From: Pedobacter sp. MR2016-24 | Lineage (GTDB): Bacteria; Bacteroidota; Bacteroidia; Sphingobacteriales; Sphingobacteriaceae | NCBI RefSeq assembly: GCF_026239655.1 | Contig: NZ_JAPIVO010000009.1 | Span: 248,001-312,000, forward strand | Direction: 5' to 3' | DNA length: 64,000 nt | Shown: positions 1 to 8,062 of the stretch, in pieces | Position numbering within the stretch: the first letter of the stretch is position 1 | How the letters are laid out: every line of letters starts with the position of its first letter | Notes under the pieces: generated by a model | The model's input: the letters and a program-made list of their open reading frames with translations, nothing else | What the model was told of the DNA's origin: nothing | The model's database searches: none | Position numbers and translations under genes: made by a program

Positions 1-2
1 AC

Positions 3-650
3 AGCATTTTTACGTCGAAAAAGGAGATTACACATGATTTAATTAAGCTGTTTGAAGCCTTGAATAAAAAAACGGTGGCCTCTGGATTCAAATACCTGAT
101 GGTTTCACCACTGGATTCGCGCAATAAGTTTTACGGTTTGATTGACCGGGAAATCAAGATTGCGAGGACGGGAAAACCGGCATATCTCATTTTAAAAGTC
201 AACAGTCTGGCAGATGAGGGAATTGTAGAAAAGCTCTATGACGCCAGTAATGCAGGAGTGAAAATAAAACTGATCGTAAGGGGAATCTGCTGTCTGGTTC
301 CAGGTGTGAAGGGATTCAGTGAAAATATTACCGTAATCAGTATCATTGACAAATACCTGGAGCATGCAAGGGTATTTATTTTTGGCAATAACGGCAAGGA
401 AGATATGTTTCTTTCTTCGGCCGATCTGATGTCCAGGAATTTTGAACATAGGGTAGAGGTAGGCTTTCCGGTACTTGATGAAGAGGTAAAACAGGAAATC
501 AGAGATATCATCGAATTCCAGCTGCAGGATAATGTTAAGGCAAGAGACATCACCCGTCTCAATAACAATAAATACCATAAAAACAGGCTCAACAGAAAGG
601 TGAGGGCACAGGTTCAAACTTATAATTACTTAAAAAATAAACACCAGTAA
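3..650 (+). CDS. ppk1: Polyphosphate kinase 1, C-terminal part (5' end outside window)
   Basis: The frame is open from the left edge, so this is the last ~215 residues of a ~690-residue enzyme that reversibly transfers the ATP gamma-phosphate to polyphosphate. The visible part is the C-terminal phospholipase-D-like domain. It shows YLILKVNSLAD (PPK1 usually has I.lK.NSL.D), GVKIKLIVRGICCLVPGV, HARVFIFGN and FLSSADLMSRN followed by RVEVGFP. These are the well-known PPK1 blocks, and the arginine and serines lie in the nucleotide/polyP site. The gene ends 5 bp before ppx, so the two are probably co-transcribed as a polyP synthesis and degradation pair. The internal TTG at 60 is not a start. Identification is confident. 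Confidence 0.95.
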   Translation, partial: SIFTSKKEITHDLIKLFEALNKKTVASGFKYLMVSPLDSRNKFYGLIDREIKIARTGKPAYLILKVNSLADEGIVEKLYDASNAGVKIKLIVRGICCLVPGVKGFSENITVISIIDKYLEHARVFIFGNNGKEDMFLSSADLMSRNFEHRVEVGFPVLDEEVKQEIRDIIEFQLQDNVKARDITRLNNNKYHKNRLNRKVRAQVQTYNYLKNKHQ

Positions 651-655
651 AAATT

Positions 656-1540
656 ATGCTCAGATATGCTGCAATTGATGTTGGCTCGAATGCTGTTAGA
701 CTGCTTATTGCAGATATAACCCAAACTGAAAATGGGTTTGATTTTAAAAAGAACACATTGGTCAGGGTTCCTTTGAGATTAGGCGACGATGCTTTTCTGG
801 ATCAGCATATCTCTGTACGAAAGATTGATGACCTGTTAAAAACGATGGTCGCTTTCAAAAATCTGATGGAAGTATACCAGGTTTCCTCTTATCTTGCCTG
901 TGCTACCTCCGCGATGAGGGAAGCTAAAAACGGAACGGAAGTTATTGCACTGATAAAGGAGCGCGCCAACCTTAACCTGGAAATTATCGAAGGGCAGCGG
1001 GAAGCTAATATTATTTACGCTAACCATATTGAAGACAATCTAGACATCAATAAAAATTACCTGTACATAGATGTTGGTGGAGGAAGTACTGAACTTTCTG
1101 TGTTTGTCAATAAAGTACCTGTAGCCTCTAAATCTTTTAATATAGGTACCATTCGTATTCTGGATAATCAGGATAAAGAGGAAACCTGGGAAGAAATGAA
1201 ATTATGGGTGAAAGAACAAACGAAATACCATAAGAACATTGCCGGCATTGGTACTGGCGGAAATATCAATAAGTTGTATCGAATGGCCAATGAGAAAGAG
1301 GGTCAACCTTTAACCTTCCTGAAGTTAAAGTCAATGTATAACCAGTTAAACAGTCATTCTCTGAAAGAGCGTATTCAGGTATTTAATTTAAATCCAGACC
1401 GTGCGGATGTTATTATTCCTGCCTGTGAGATCTATATTACATTGATGAAATGGACCGGGATTAAACAAATTTTTGTGCCGAGAGTGGGGATGGTTGATGG
1501 CATTATTAATCTGCTGATAGAAGAGAATCTGAATAAATAA
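656..1540 (+). CDS. ppx: Ppx/GppA-family phosphatase (exopolyphosphatase)
   Basis: This 294-residue ASKHA-fold enzyme should hydrolyse terminal phosphate from polyphosphate or act on pppGpp. Phosphate-1 loop AAIDVGSNAVRLL lies at residues 5-17, IIEGQREA with the catalytic glutamate at ~110-117, and the second loop YIDVGGGSTEL at ~137-147. It is the short form, with the two ASKHA subdomains but none of the C-terminal HD/helical domains of the ~500-residue E. coli proteins. It lies 5 bp after ppk1, supporting a polyP role. Its last 35 bp overlap the convergent phosphopantetheinyl transferase gene. ATG at 656 is the only sensible start. Confidence 0.92.
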   Translation: MLRYAAIDVGSNAVRLLIADITQTENGFDFKKNTLVRVPLRLGDDAFLDQHISVRKIDDLLKTMVAFKNLMEVYQVSSYLACATSAMREAKNGTEVIALIKERANLNLEIIEGQREANIIYANHIEDNLDINKNYLYIDVGGGSTELSVFVNKVPVASKSFNIGTIRILDNQDKEETWEEMKLWVKEQTKYHKNIAGIGTGGNINKLYRMANEKEGQPLTFLKLKSMYNQLNSHSLKERIQVFNLNPDRADVIIPACEIYITLMKWTGIKQIFVPRVGMVDGIINLLIEENLNK

Positions 1541-2090
1541 CTGCAAGATAGTTACCATGATGGCTAAGGGAACAAGCGTAACCGCGACCCGTTAGCTGAT
1601 GAATTACAGCCGGCTTGCCGGCTTTATTTTTTTCAAGTCTCAAACCTGGATTTAATGCATTGAACTGTTCAATATAAGGGATGGAAGCATTTAGTTGATT
1701 TGTCTGTAAATCACTGAAATCTTGCTCGTTTAAACAGCATATGGTATGTATCATTTGATCGTTGATCAAAGATCGGGTCTGGAAAGTGTATTTTTTATAC
1801 TGTACTTCTCCGCTGGCCCGTAGCTCACCCTCCTCATTTTGATCGTTGATCGTAATTTGCCGGCAAAGCAGTTGAGATGGGGCATATAAGCGCGCACCAC
1901 TGATGCTGTTTTCAACTTTATAGGCAGCTTCTTTCATGGTCCACATCAACCAAAGCATTGAAGACGGATTTTGTGCCTCCATGATCAACTGCTGTTCTGA
2001 TGCGGTGCAGATCTTATCCAGGTAACGAGGACGTCTCCAGTTGCTCTCTAAACGTGCTTTTTCGAGGTCGACAATATCGTTACCTATCAA
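1506..2090 (-). CDS. 4'-phosphopantetheinyl transferase (Sfp-like)
   Basis: A 194-residue member of the Sfp/AcpS superfamily, which transfers phosphopantetheine from CoA to the serine of carrier proteins. The N-terminus IGNDIVDLE (residues 2-10) carries the Mg-binding Asp, W50 to K58 has the W..KEAAYK signature with the catalytic Glu and Lys, and a C-terminal SLSHHG block is present. It is the last gene of a seven-gene minus-strand operon and overlaps the acyl carrier protein gene by 11 bp, so its natural substrate is very probably that ACP. It converges on ppx with a 35-bp overlap. Confidence 0.88.
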   Translation of the reverse strand: MIGNDIVDLEKARLESNWRRPRYLDKICTASEQQLIMEAQNPSSMLWLMWTMKEAAYKVENSISGARLYAPSQLLCRQITINDQNEEGELRASGEVQYKKYTFQTRSLINDQMIHTICCLNEQDFSDLQTNQLNASIPYIEQFNALNPGLRLEKNKAGKPAVIHQLTGRGYACSLSHHGNYLAVIYSDSLLSAD

Positions 2091-2340
2091 TTGCTGCTAA
2101 TTTAGTTTCAATGATTTCCATAGCTGCTTTTACATTCAGCATTTTCGCCATAGCGTCATTTTCGATCTCAATGTTGAATTCATCTTCTATATCCAGCACA
2201 ACATCAACAAGATTGGCTGAATTGATTTTCAGGTCTTTGATAAAATCGGTATTTTCATCAATGCTGGCCAGTGCTTCTTTATCTTCAGCATAAGCTGTTA
2301 CGATCACTTTTAGTTTTGCTATTAAATCTACTTTATCCAT
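2080..2340 (-). CDS. Acyl carrier protein of the polyketide operon
   Basis: An 86-residue acidic four-helix protein of ACP size. The expected prosthetic-group serine is Ser41 in LKINSANLVDVVLDIEDEF, followed by the typical acidic helix II. The usual DSL is NSA here, so it is a specialised carrier rather than the housekeeping AcpP. It overlaps the ketosynthase gene by 8 bp and the phosphopantetheinyl transferase by 11 bp, which implies translational coupling. Its likely job is to carry the growing acyl chain made by the neighbouring ketosynthase and dehydratase. Confidence 0.9.
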   Translation of the reverse strand: MDKVDLIAKLKVIVTAYAEDKEALASIDENTDFIKDLKINSANLVDVVLDIEDEFNIEIENDAMAKMLNVKAAMEIIETKLAAIDR

Positions 2341-3610
2341 TTTGATATTTTTTTAAAATTATACATGCATTTACATCTCCAAAGCCAAAACTTGCTTTTG
2401 CAACAACATTTACTTCCTGATGCAGGCAAGCAAGGGGAACACATTCAGGAGCTATACGTTGCGCAATCTCCGGATGAAGGTCATCGCAGTTGATATTCGG
2501 AAAGATGAAATCTTCGCTGATTTCCAGTACTGCTGCCACAGATTCAATACTGCCTGCTGCACTGATACAATGACCAATCATGCCCTTAATCGAATTGACA
2601 TAGGGGAAATCTTCACCGCGCCTGTTGAGGGCGGCCGACCAGTTTTCTATCTCCAACGCATCTTTACTGGTTGCGGTGAGGTGTGCACTGATCAGGTCTA
2701 CGTCCTCAGGATCTATTCCTGCCTGTCTGATCGCAGTGCTGATACACCTTTGAACGGCTTCACTATTTGGTGCTGTCATTGTACCTGAGCCGCGCTGACC
2801 ACCGGAATTCATATTCCCGCCCAATACTTCGGCGTATATTTTTGCACCTCTCTGTAAAGCACTTTCCAGAGATTCCAGCACCAGTGCACCTGCGCCGCTT
2901 CCCGGGACAAACCCGCTGGCTGTGGCACTCATGGGTCTTGATCCCTGTTCAGGTGAGTCGTTATGTTTAAATGTACATACTTTCATCGCATCAAAGCCTC
3001 CCCAGATGTAAGGGCCACTGTCGCTCGTACTTCCAGCTAACATTATAGTTGCTGCGCCGCTTTTAATACGTTCAAAGGCCATTAAAATACTTTCTGTACC
3101 TGTTGCGCAGGCCGAAGAGTTTGTAGTGACCTGATTACCCATTCCCAGCTTGCCCGCCAGCCAGGCACTTATACCACTCGCCATAGTTTGTGCAACAACT
3201 GTGCTCCCTAGTCTGCGTACCTGAAGGTCATCAATTTTGTATATCGAGGACCTGAACTTGTCTAATCCGGATGTGCCGGTGCCAAATATGGTTCCGCAAT
3301 CCCAATCAGGATAAGCTGAAGGTGATGACTCCAAACCCGCATCTTTCCATGCATCCATACCTGCGATTACGCCATATACTATACCTGTACTTTCCAGATT
3401 TTTGATTTCCAGTTCAGTAAAATAGCCTCTCAGCAATTCTTCTGTAATCTGCGGCTTTCCCGCTATCTGGCAGGAAAAAAGAAGCCGTTGTAACTCCGGA
3501 TCATGTTTGATTCCAGATACGCCGTTTAAGAGCGCGTATCTGAAATCCTGTAGTCCCGTACCATTTGGTGCAACTACTCCTAATCCGGTGATTACAACAC
3601 GTTTAGTCAT
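2333..3610 (-). CDS. Beta-ketoacyl-ACP synthase (KAS I/II type)
   Basis: A 425-residue thiolase-fold condensing enzyme with an intact Cys-His-His triad: Cys168 in NSSACATGTES, His310 in SAHLTATSKDALE, and His347 in GMIGHCISAAGS. The first His motif is AHLTATS instead of the usual AHGTGT, a departure seen in secondary-metabolism or aryl-polyene-type ketosynthases. It should perform decarboxylative Claisen condensation on the ACP encoded next (8-bp overlap). The upstream dehydratase overlaps by 8 bp. It is probably dedicated to building the fatty starter or extender chain used by the type III PKS; this role is inferred from context. Confidence 0.92.
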   Translation of the reverse strand: MTKRVVITGLGVVAPNGTGLQDFRYALLNGVSGIKHDPELQRLLFSCQIAGKPQITEELLRGYFTELEIKNLESTGIVYGVIAGMDAWKDAGLESSPSAYPDWDCGTIFGTGTSGLDKFRSSIYKIDDLQVRRLGSTVVAQTMASGISAWLAGKLGMGNQVTTNSSACATGTESILMAFERIKSGAATIMLAGSTSDSGPYIWGGFDAMKVCTFKHNDSPEQGSRPMSATASGFVPGSGAGALVLESLESALQRGAKIYAEVLGGNMNSGGQRGSGTMTAPNSEAVQRCISTAIRQAGIDPEDVDLISAHLTATSKDALEIENWSAALNRRGEDFPYVNSIKGMIGHCISAAGSIESVAAVLEISEDFIFPNINCDDLHPEIAQRIAPECVPLACLHQEVNVVAKASFGFGDVNACIILKKYQNG

Positions 3611-4049
3611 GCATTCTTGCCGTTACCATGCCTGAGATATTACCTTTGCAGACGATATCGCCGGCTTCATTCTTCATCACCACATTGCAGTTCAGTTTTT
3701 TGAATCTGAAATATACTTTTTCTGCTGTTACAGTTACCTTCTCGCCTGGAAATACAGGCTTTAGAAAATCCATTGCAGTGGAGGTGAGCATCACATGTGC
3801 TTTCATTTCTGCATTCACACTTTCAGACAGGTAAATACCCAAACATACCAAACCAATCTGAGCCATGGTTTCTGTTAAAATTACGCCTGGAGTAACCGGC
3901 GCATCTTTGAAGTGTCCTTTGTAAAAATCCAGGTCTTTATCAAAAGTATAAGTTCCGGTTGATCCGTTTTCGTCAATCTGCAACAGCTCGTCCACAAATA
4001 AAAAGGGCTTGCTGTAAGGTAATTTTGCTAGTATTTCTTGTGTTTCCAT
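3603..4049 (-). CDS. 3-hydroxyacyl-ACP dehydratase (FabZ-like hot-dog fold)
   Basis: A 148-residue single hot-dog protein. The active-site block GHFKDAPVTPGVILTETMAQ (residues 45-64) contains His46 and Glu60, spaced 14 apart as in FabZ. FabZ catalyses removal of water from 3-hydroxyacyl-ACP. The gene overlaps the ketosynthase by 8 bp. No ketoreductase or enoyl reductase is encoded in the cluster, so those steps would have to be borrowed from primary fatty-acid synthesis. Confidence 0.88.
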   Translation of the reverse strand: METQEILAKLPYSKPFLFVDELLQIDENGSTGTYTFDKDLDFYKGHFKDAPVTPGVILTETMAQIGLVCLGIYLSESVNAEMKAHVMLTSTAMDFLKPVFPGEKVTVTAEKVYFRFKKLNCNVVMKNEAGDIVCKGNISGMVTARMHD

Positions 4050-4077
4050 ATATATTATTCAAAGTAAGCACAAAAAC

Positions 4078-5130
4078 TTACCATTGCAATAAAATTCTTT
4101 GTGCAGAAAATCCGGGACCAAAGCTTAACATCAAACCTCTTTCTCCGGGGAGAGGGGAACTGGCTAAATACTGCTCCAGCACATATAGTACTGTGGCGCT
4201 AGACATATTTCCATATTGCCTTAGCACGGCCTTAGTTTCATTGATGTTTTTCCCCATTCCGCCAAACAGCGATTCCACCACCTCTATAATCTTTTTACCA
4301 CCCGGATGAAAAATAAGATGGTCTATATCATTGATAGAAAAACCACTTTTTGCAAGAAAGGGGTGAATAATTGCCGGAAAATGTTCCGCAATTCTTTCGG
4401 GAACCGCTACGTCGAGCACCATTTGCAAGCCTGTATTGGTGAGTTGAAATCCCATCATGTCTTCTGCATCATAAAAATGGTACATTTCTTCACTGATAAT
4501 TTCGGGTCCGCTATCCTCCTCATGCGAAGAAAGTAATACACAAGCAGCACCATCTCCAAAGATCGCGGCACTCACGATATTTGCCATAGAATAATCATGC
4601 AGTTGGAAGGTCGCTGTGGGTGATTCTACGGCCACTACGGCCGCGCGTTTGCCGGGATTAGACTTTAAAAAATTCTTCGCATAGATCATTCCGGATATGC
4701 CCGCTGCACATCCCATTTCTGTAACAGGCAGGCGTATAATATCCTGGCGCATTTTTAGTTTATTGATGAGATAGGCATCCAGTGAAGGTATCATTATACC
4801 TGTACAGCTCACGGTGATAATATAATCCAGATCTTCGCTTTTCCAGCTCGCTTTTTGCAGTGCGCTTTCCAGGCATTCACTACCTAGCTTGATACCCTCC
4901 CTGATATAGATGTTATTTCGCTCTTCGAAGCTGAGATCACTGAATACCTCTTCGGGCGACATGATGGAATATCTTTTGTCTACCGCGGCATTCTCAAATA
5001 TCTTTTTTACCTTCCTGATGAAACGATCTTCCTGACCATGCAGCCATACATCCAGGAAGGGCATAATTTCTGCTGTTTTTCTCGAATAGCCCGGCAGTGC
5101 TTTGCTTACTGTTTTAATTCTTACGCTCAT
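4078..5130 (-). CDS. Type III polyketide synthase (chalcone synthase-like)
   Basis: A 350-residue CHS-superfamily enzyme. The catalytic triad is complete: Cys141 in VTEMGCAAGISG, His275 in LIFHPGGKK, and Asn308 in RQYGNMSSATVL. The FHPGG and YGNMSSA blocks are diagnostic of type III PKS rather than FabH. Such enzymes extend an acyl starter with malonyl-CoA and cyclise it, typically to alkylresorcinols or alkylpyrones in bacteria. The methyltransferase start-to-stop overlap (ATGA) and the neighbouring ACP/KAS/dehydratase suggest a long-chain acyl starter and later methylation. The product cannot be read from sequence. Confidence 0.93.
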   Translation of the reverse strand: MSVRIKTVSKALPGYSRKTAEIMPFLDVWLHGQEDRFIRKVKKIFENAAVDKRYSIMSPEEVFSDLSFEERNNIYIREGIKLGSECLESALQKASWKSEDLDYIITVSCTGIMIPSLDAYLINKLKMRQDIIRLPVTEMGCAAGISGMIYAKNFLKSNPGKRAAVVAVESPTATFQLHDYSMANIVSAAIFGDGAACVLLSSHEEDSGPEIISEEMYHFYDAEDMMGFQLTNTGLQMVLDVAVPERIAEHFPAIIHPFLAKSGFSINDIDHLIFHPGGKKIIEVVESLFGGMGKNINETKAVLRQYGNMSSATVLYVLEQYLASSPLPGERGLMLSFGPGFSAQRILLQW

Positions 5131-5840
5131 GATGTTTTAACTATCCATTGATAACGGAATGCCCATTTCCATTTGATGATATATCGGGTAATATTTAATT
5201 GTTCTGAAAGACGGATCAGATCAGCTTTTTTGAATCCGCGCAAAATAGAGGTGAGCCCGTCTTCGCGCGACATGTCATTGAGTCTGAATACAAAACACAA
5301 TGCTTCGAAAAGATAATAAGCTATCGCGCTCCTATGCAGGTCATTGATCACATAACCTAAACTTGCGGAGTGATGAAAAGTTTGCAGCAAAGTAATAATC
5401 TCAGGGTCTTTAAAATGATGTAAGGTGAGGGTACATAATATGATGTCATAATGCTCAGCTAAATTCGGCTCTTCAAAAATATCTTTGCACTTGTAGGTGA
5501 TATTCGGATAGCTGGCGGACAAATTACGCGCATGGCCTATTGTAAAACTGTTTGCATCAATTCCTGTCAATTCAAAGTTCAGCTGGTTTTTGGTTGCGAA
5601 TGCTGCTAATGCCCTTAACATATCACCATTTCCGCAGCCTATATCCGCAATACGGATAATTGCCGATTTCGGTTGTCCCTCAAGCAATAGGCTCACTCCA
5701 TTCAGTGTAACTTTATTTCCTCCCAGCAATTGATTGATACTGGCTATTTTATCCAGCGCATCTCGTAAAATTTCCCCTTCCATCTCAAAATTATCCATGA
5801 TCTCCGGGGCTGTGCTTCTATGGGTTGTGTCTACAAACAT
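5127..5840 (-). CDS. SAM-dependent class I methyltransferase
   Basis: A 237-residue Rossmann-fold methyltransferase. Motif I IRIADIGCGNGDML is at ~62-75, the acidic ribose-binding residue is in ELTGIDANSF, and the post-I region LTLHHFKDPE is typical. It overlaps the type III PKS by 4 bp and lies directly against the FAD oxidoreductase gene (0-bp gap). Context suggests O- or C-methylation of the polyketide product. It is not the isoprenylcysteine-type methyltransferase of the Streptomyces srs phenolic-lipid operon, so any functional parallel is by analogy. Confidence 0.85.
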   Translation of the reverse strand: MFVDTTHRSTAPEIMDNFEMEGEILRDALDKIASINQLLGGNKVTLNGVSLLLEGQPKSAIIRIADIGCGNGDMLRALAAFATKNQLNFELTGIDANSFTIGHARNLSASYPNITYKCKDIFEEPNLAEHYDIILCTLTLHHFKDPEIITLLQTFHHSASLGYVINDLHRSAIAYYLFEALCFVFRLNDMSREDGLTSILRGFKKADLIRLSEQLNITRYIIKWKWAFRYQWIVKTS

Positions 5841-6974
5841 TTATGAATTTAGGGTTAATGTTTTACCATGTGTTCTTTTGATGATGAAAGGCAGGGCAGG
5901 GGGGATAAATAAAAGTCCCTTCAATAGCAGATCTGCCAGTTGTTCTCTACTTAACAATGCAGATAAGATACTTCCCGTCTTTAAACGTGATTTAAATTCC
6001 CTGTTCCAGGCTAATGTATATAGTTTCTCTACTGTTTCCTTCTTTTTTATTTTACCGCTGAAGAACAGGATCAACAACTCAGCGCATATTTTAGCACTAT
6101 GTATGGCGATGGCCATTCCATTACCGCAAAGCGGATGGATAAGTCCTGCACTATCTCCAATCATGAGCATATGATCTGATACGGCTTCTTTGCTACCAAA
6201 TGCAAGCTGGCTGATGGTGATAGGTGAATCAAATAAAAGCTGACTACTTTCAAAAAAAGCTCTCAGATTGGGATTTTCATAAAGTACCTGCTGCTGATAA
6301 GACAATATATTTTTGTGTTTACTGAAGCTGGCGTAATCTGCCAGGTAACAGACGTTTATTTTTTGGTCCTCAACCTGCGAAATCCCGCAATATCCTCCTC
6401 TGAAATTATGCAAAGCAACCAAATCAGCTTGTATTTGCCCTCTGTAGTGTGCTTTAACTGCCAGAAACGGGGATTTTTTTTGTATAAATGGACGCTTTAA
6501 TTTAATATCCAATGTGCTACGTTTGCCGTAAGCAGCAATTACCCTGATCGCAGTTATCACTGTTTCCTGTTGTGTAAAGATGACAGATTGATCATCATGC
6601 TGTTCAACACTGGTCACTGTATCATGAAGAATCCGGCCACCTTTATGTTTAAATTTTTGGTAGAGAAAATTATCCAGTGTATATCTGCTCACTCCAAATC
6701 CACCTAATGGTAATTCAGTTGTGATACTTTTCCCTGAAACAATTGATAATACGAGTTTGTCGATTTTGCTTGGTACAAGCATTTCCGGATCAGCATCCAG
6801 CCATTTTAAATAAGGTAATACCTCATTTGAGATGTATTCACCACATACTTTATGATTCGGATAGGTGTTTTTTTCAATCAGTAAGACATCAATACCTGCC
6901 TTCTGTAAATGTAACGCCGCGGTTAATCCGGCTAACCCGCCTCCAATAATCAGCACATCGGTTTTAATTTGCAT
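5841..6974 (-). CDS. FAD-dependent oxidoreductase (geranylgeranyl reductase / hydroxylase-like)
   Basis: A 377-residue flavoprotein. The N-terminal dinucleotide fold TDVLIIGGGLAGLTAALHL (residues ~5-23) is followed by LLIEKNTYPNHKVCGEYIS, the KVCGE block typical of the geranylgeranyl-reductase-like branch of p-hydroxybenzoate hydroxylase relatives. The second FAD motif is MLIGDSAGLIHPLCGNGMAIA. The frame can be extended to a TTG at 7016, but ATG at 6974 places the Rossmann strand at the usual distance. It is the first gene of the polyketide operon and probably hydroxylates or reduces the polyketide product. Confidence 0.85.
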   Translation of the reverse strand: MQIKTDVLIIGGGLAGLTAALHLQKAGIDVLLIEKNTYPNHKVCGEYISNEVLPYLKWLDADPEMLVPSKIDKLVLSIVSGKSITTELPLGGFGVSRYTLDNFLYQKFKHKGGRILHDTVTSVEQHDDQSVIFTQQETVITAIRVIAAYGKRSTLDIKLKRPFIQKKSPFLAVKAHYRGQIQADLVALHNFRGGYCGISQVEDQKINVCYLADYASFSKHKNILSYQQQVLYENPNLRAFFESSQLLFDSPITISQLAFGSKEAVSDHMLMIGDSAGLIHPLCGNGMAIAIHSAKICAELLILFFSGKIKKKETVEKLYTLAWNREFKSRLKTGSILSALLSREQLADLLLKGLLFIPPALPFIIKRTHGKTLTLNS

Positions 6975-7286
6975 AGGATATTTAAGCGGTATTTGATTAA
7001 CAGCATAACAGTTCAAAAGTTTTGATAGTCCTAAACATAGTTGATTCCAAAAATTTATATAAACAACTATAAAAATGAGTGAAAAAGAAGGCGCAGCCGT
7101 AGCTGATTATTTTTATTGAACAGCATACGTAAGAGGTAATAATGTATTATAAAACAGGTAGAAATGAAGCTTGCACAACAGCACGAAAAGATTGATGTAT
7201 TATTTACCTGTCTGAATAAATTCATAGCACAGAACAATCAGCAGAGAGCAGCGATTGGCTAATAGGTAGGTAATGGGTATAAACAA
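6975..7286. other. Intergenic region upstream of the polyketide operon
   Basis: About 310 bp without a credible gene. It holds the promoter of the leftward polyketide operon. A TATGTTTA sequence resembling the Bacteroidota -7 box lies about 65 bp upstream of the FAD gene on the minus strand, without a well-spaced -33 element. Nothing else was recognised. Confidence 0.4.
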
Positions 7287-7316
7287 AACCCCGTTTCATT
7301 TTAATGAAACGGGGTT
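7287..7316 (-). terminator. Rho-independent terminator of the pentose phosphate operon
   Basis: Perfect 14-bp inverted repeat AACCCCGTTTCATT / AATGAAACGGGGTT with a 2-nt spacer. On the minus strand it is followed by TTTTGTTT, and it sits about 20 bp after the pgl stop codon. Confidence 0.9.
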
Positions 7317-7336
7317 GAAACTCATAAATGAGCGTT

Positions 7337-8062
7337 CTAATTTTCCAGCAAATTTGCTGCTTCTGTATCCAAAAACCAGGTTAGACTACCGTCAATAGGA
7401 GCAATCAGCTGTGAAGGATATAACTGAGGATTTTTGTTTTCATCTTCAATTACATGTTTTACAGCTTCTGCTTTACCTTGTCCAAAGACCAGGAATGCAA
7501 CGTTTTTAGCTTTGTTGATTAATGGAGCTGTGAAGCTGATTCTGTAAGTGGAGAGTTTGTCCACAAATACAGCATCTACTGTAACTTCCTTGTTTTTCAA
7601 TATTTCCGTACCAGGGAATAATGACGCGGTATGTGCATCATCACCCATTCCAAGAAGGATGAGGTCAAAAGCGAGATCTGCACCTTCAAAGTGGCTCGAA
7701 ATAGATTTTGCGTACTCGATTGCTGCCTTTTCAGGAGCTAAGGTAGTATCTACCAGGAAAATATGGTCTGCTGCAATATTTAAGGGATCAAGTATAGCTG
7801 TTTTAGCCATCAGACCATTATAGCTTTCATGATCAGGAAGAACATTGCGTTCATCACCTACAAAGAAATATACCTTAGACCAATCTAATTTATCTTTGTA
7901 TGTAGTGGAAAGCATCTGGTATAATTCTTTAGGGGAATTACCGCCAGTCAATACAAAATTGAAGCAATCTTTTTCAGCAATTGCCGTTTCACCAATTTTG
8001 ATGATATAATCTGCCAGGTCTTCCAGCAGCTCTTCTTTAGTCTTATAAATCAATAAATTCAT
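7337..8062 (-). CDS. pgl: 6-phosphogluconolactonase
   Basis: A 241-residue DevB/NagB-type lactonase that hydrolyses 6-phosphogluconolactone. FVLTGGNSPKELYQML (phosphate loop), VYFFVGDERNVLPDHESYN and LILLGMGDDAHTASLFPG are the family blocks; GMG.D.HTASLFPG is diagnostic. Its start overlaps the zwf stop as TAATG, so it is translationally coupled and the last gene of the operon before the 7287-7316 terminator. Confidence 0.95.
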   Translation of the reverse strand: MNLLIYKTKEELLEDLADYIIKIGETAIAEKDCFNFVLTGGNSPKELYQMLSTTYKDKLDWSKVYFFVGDERNVLPDHESYNGLMAKTAILDPLNIAADHIFLVDTTLAPEKAAIEYAKSISSHFEGADLAFDLILLGMGDDAHTASLFPGTEILKNKEVTVDAVFVDKLSTYRISFTAPLINKAKNVAFLVFGQGKAEAVKHVIEDENKNPQLYPSQLIAPIDGSLTWFLDTEAANLLEN

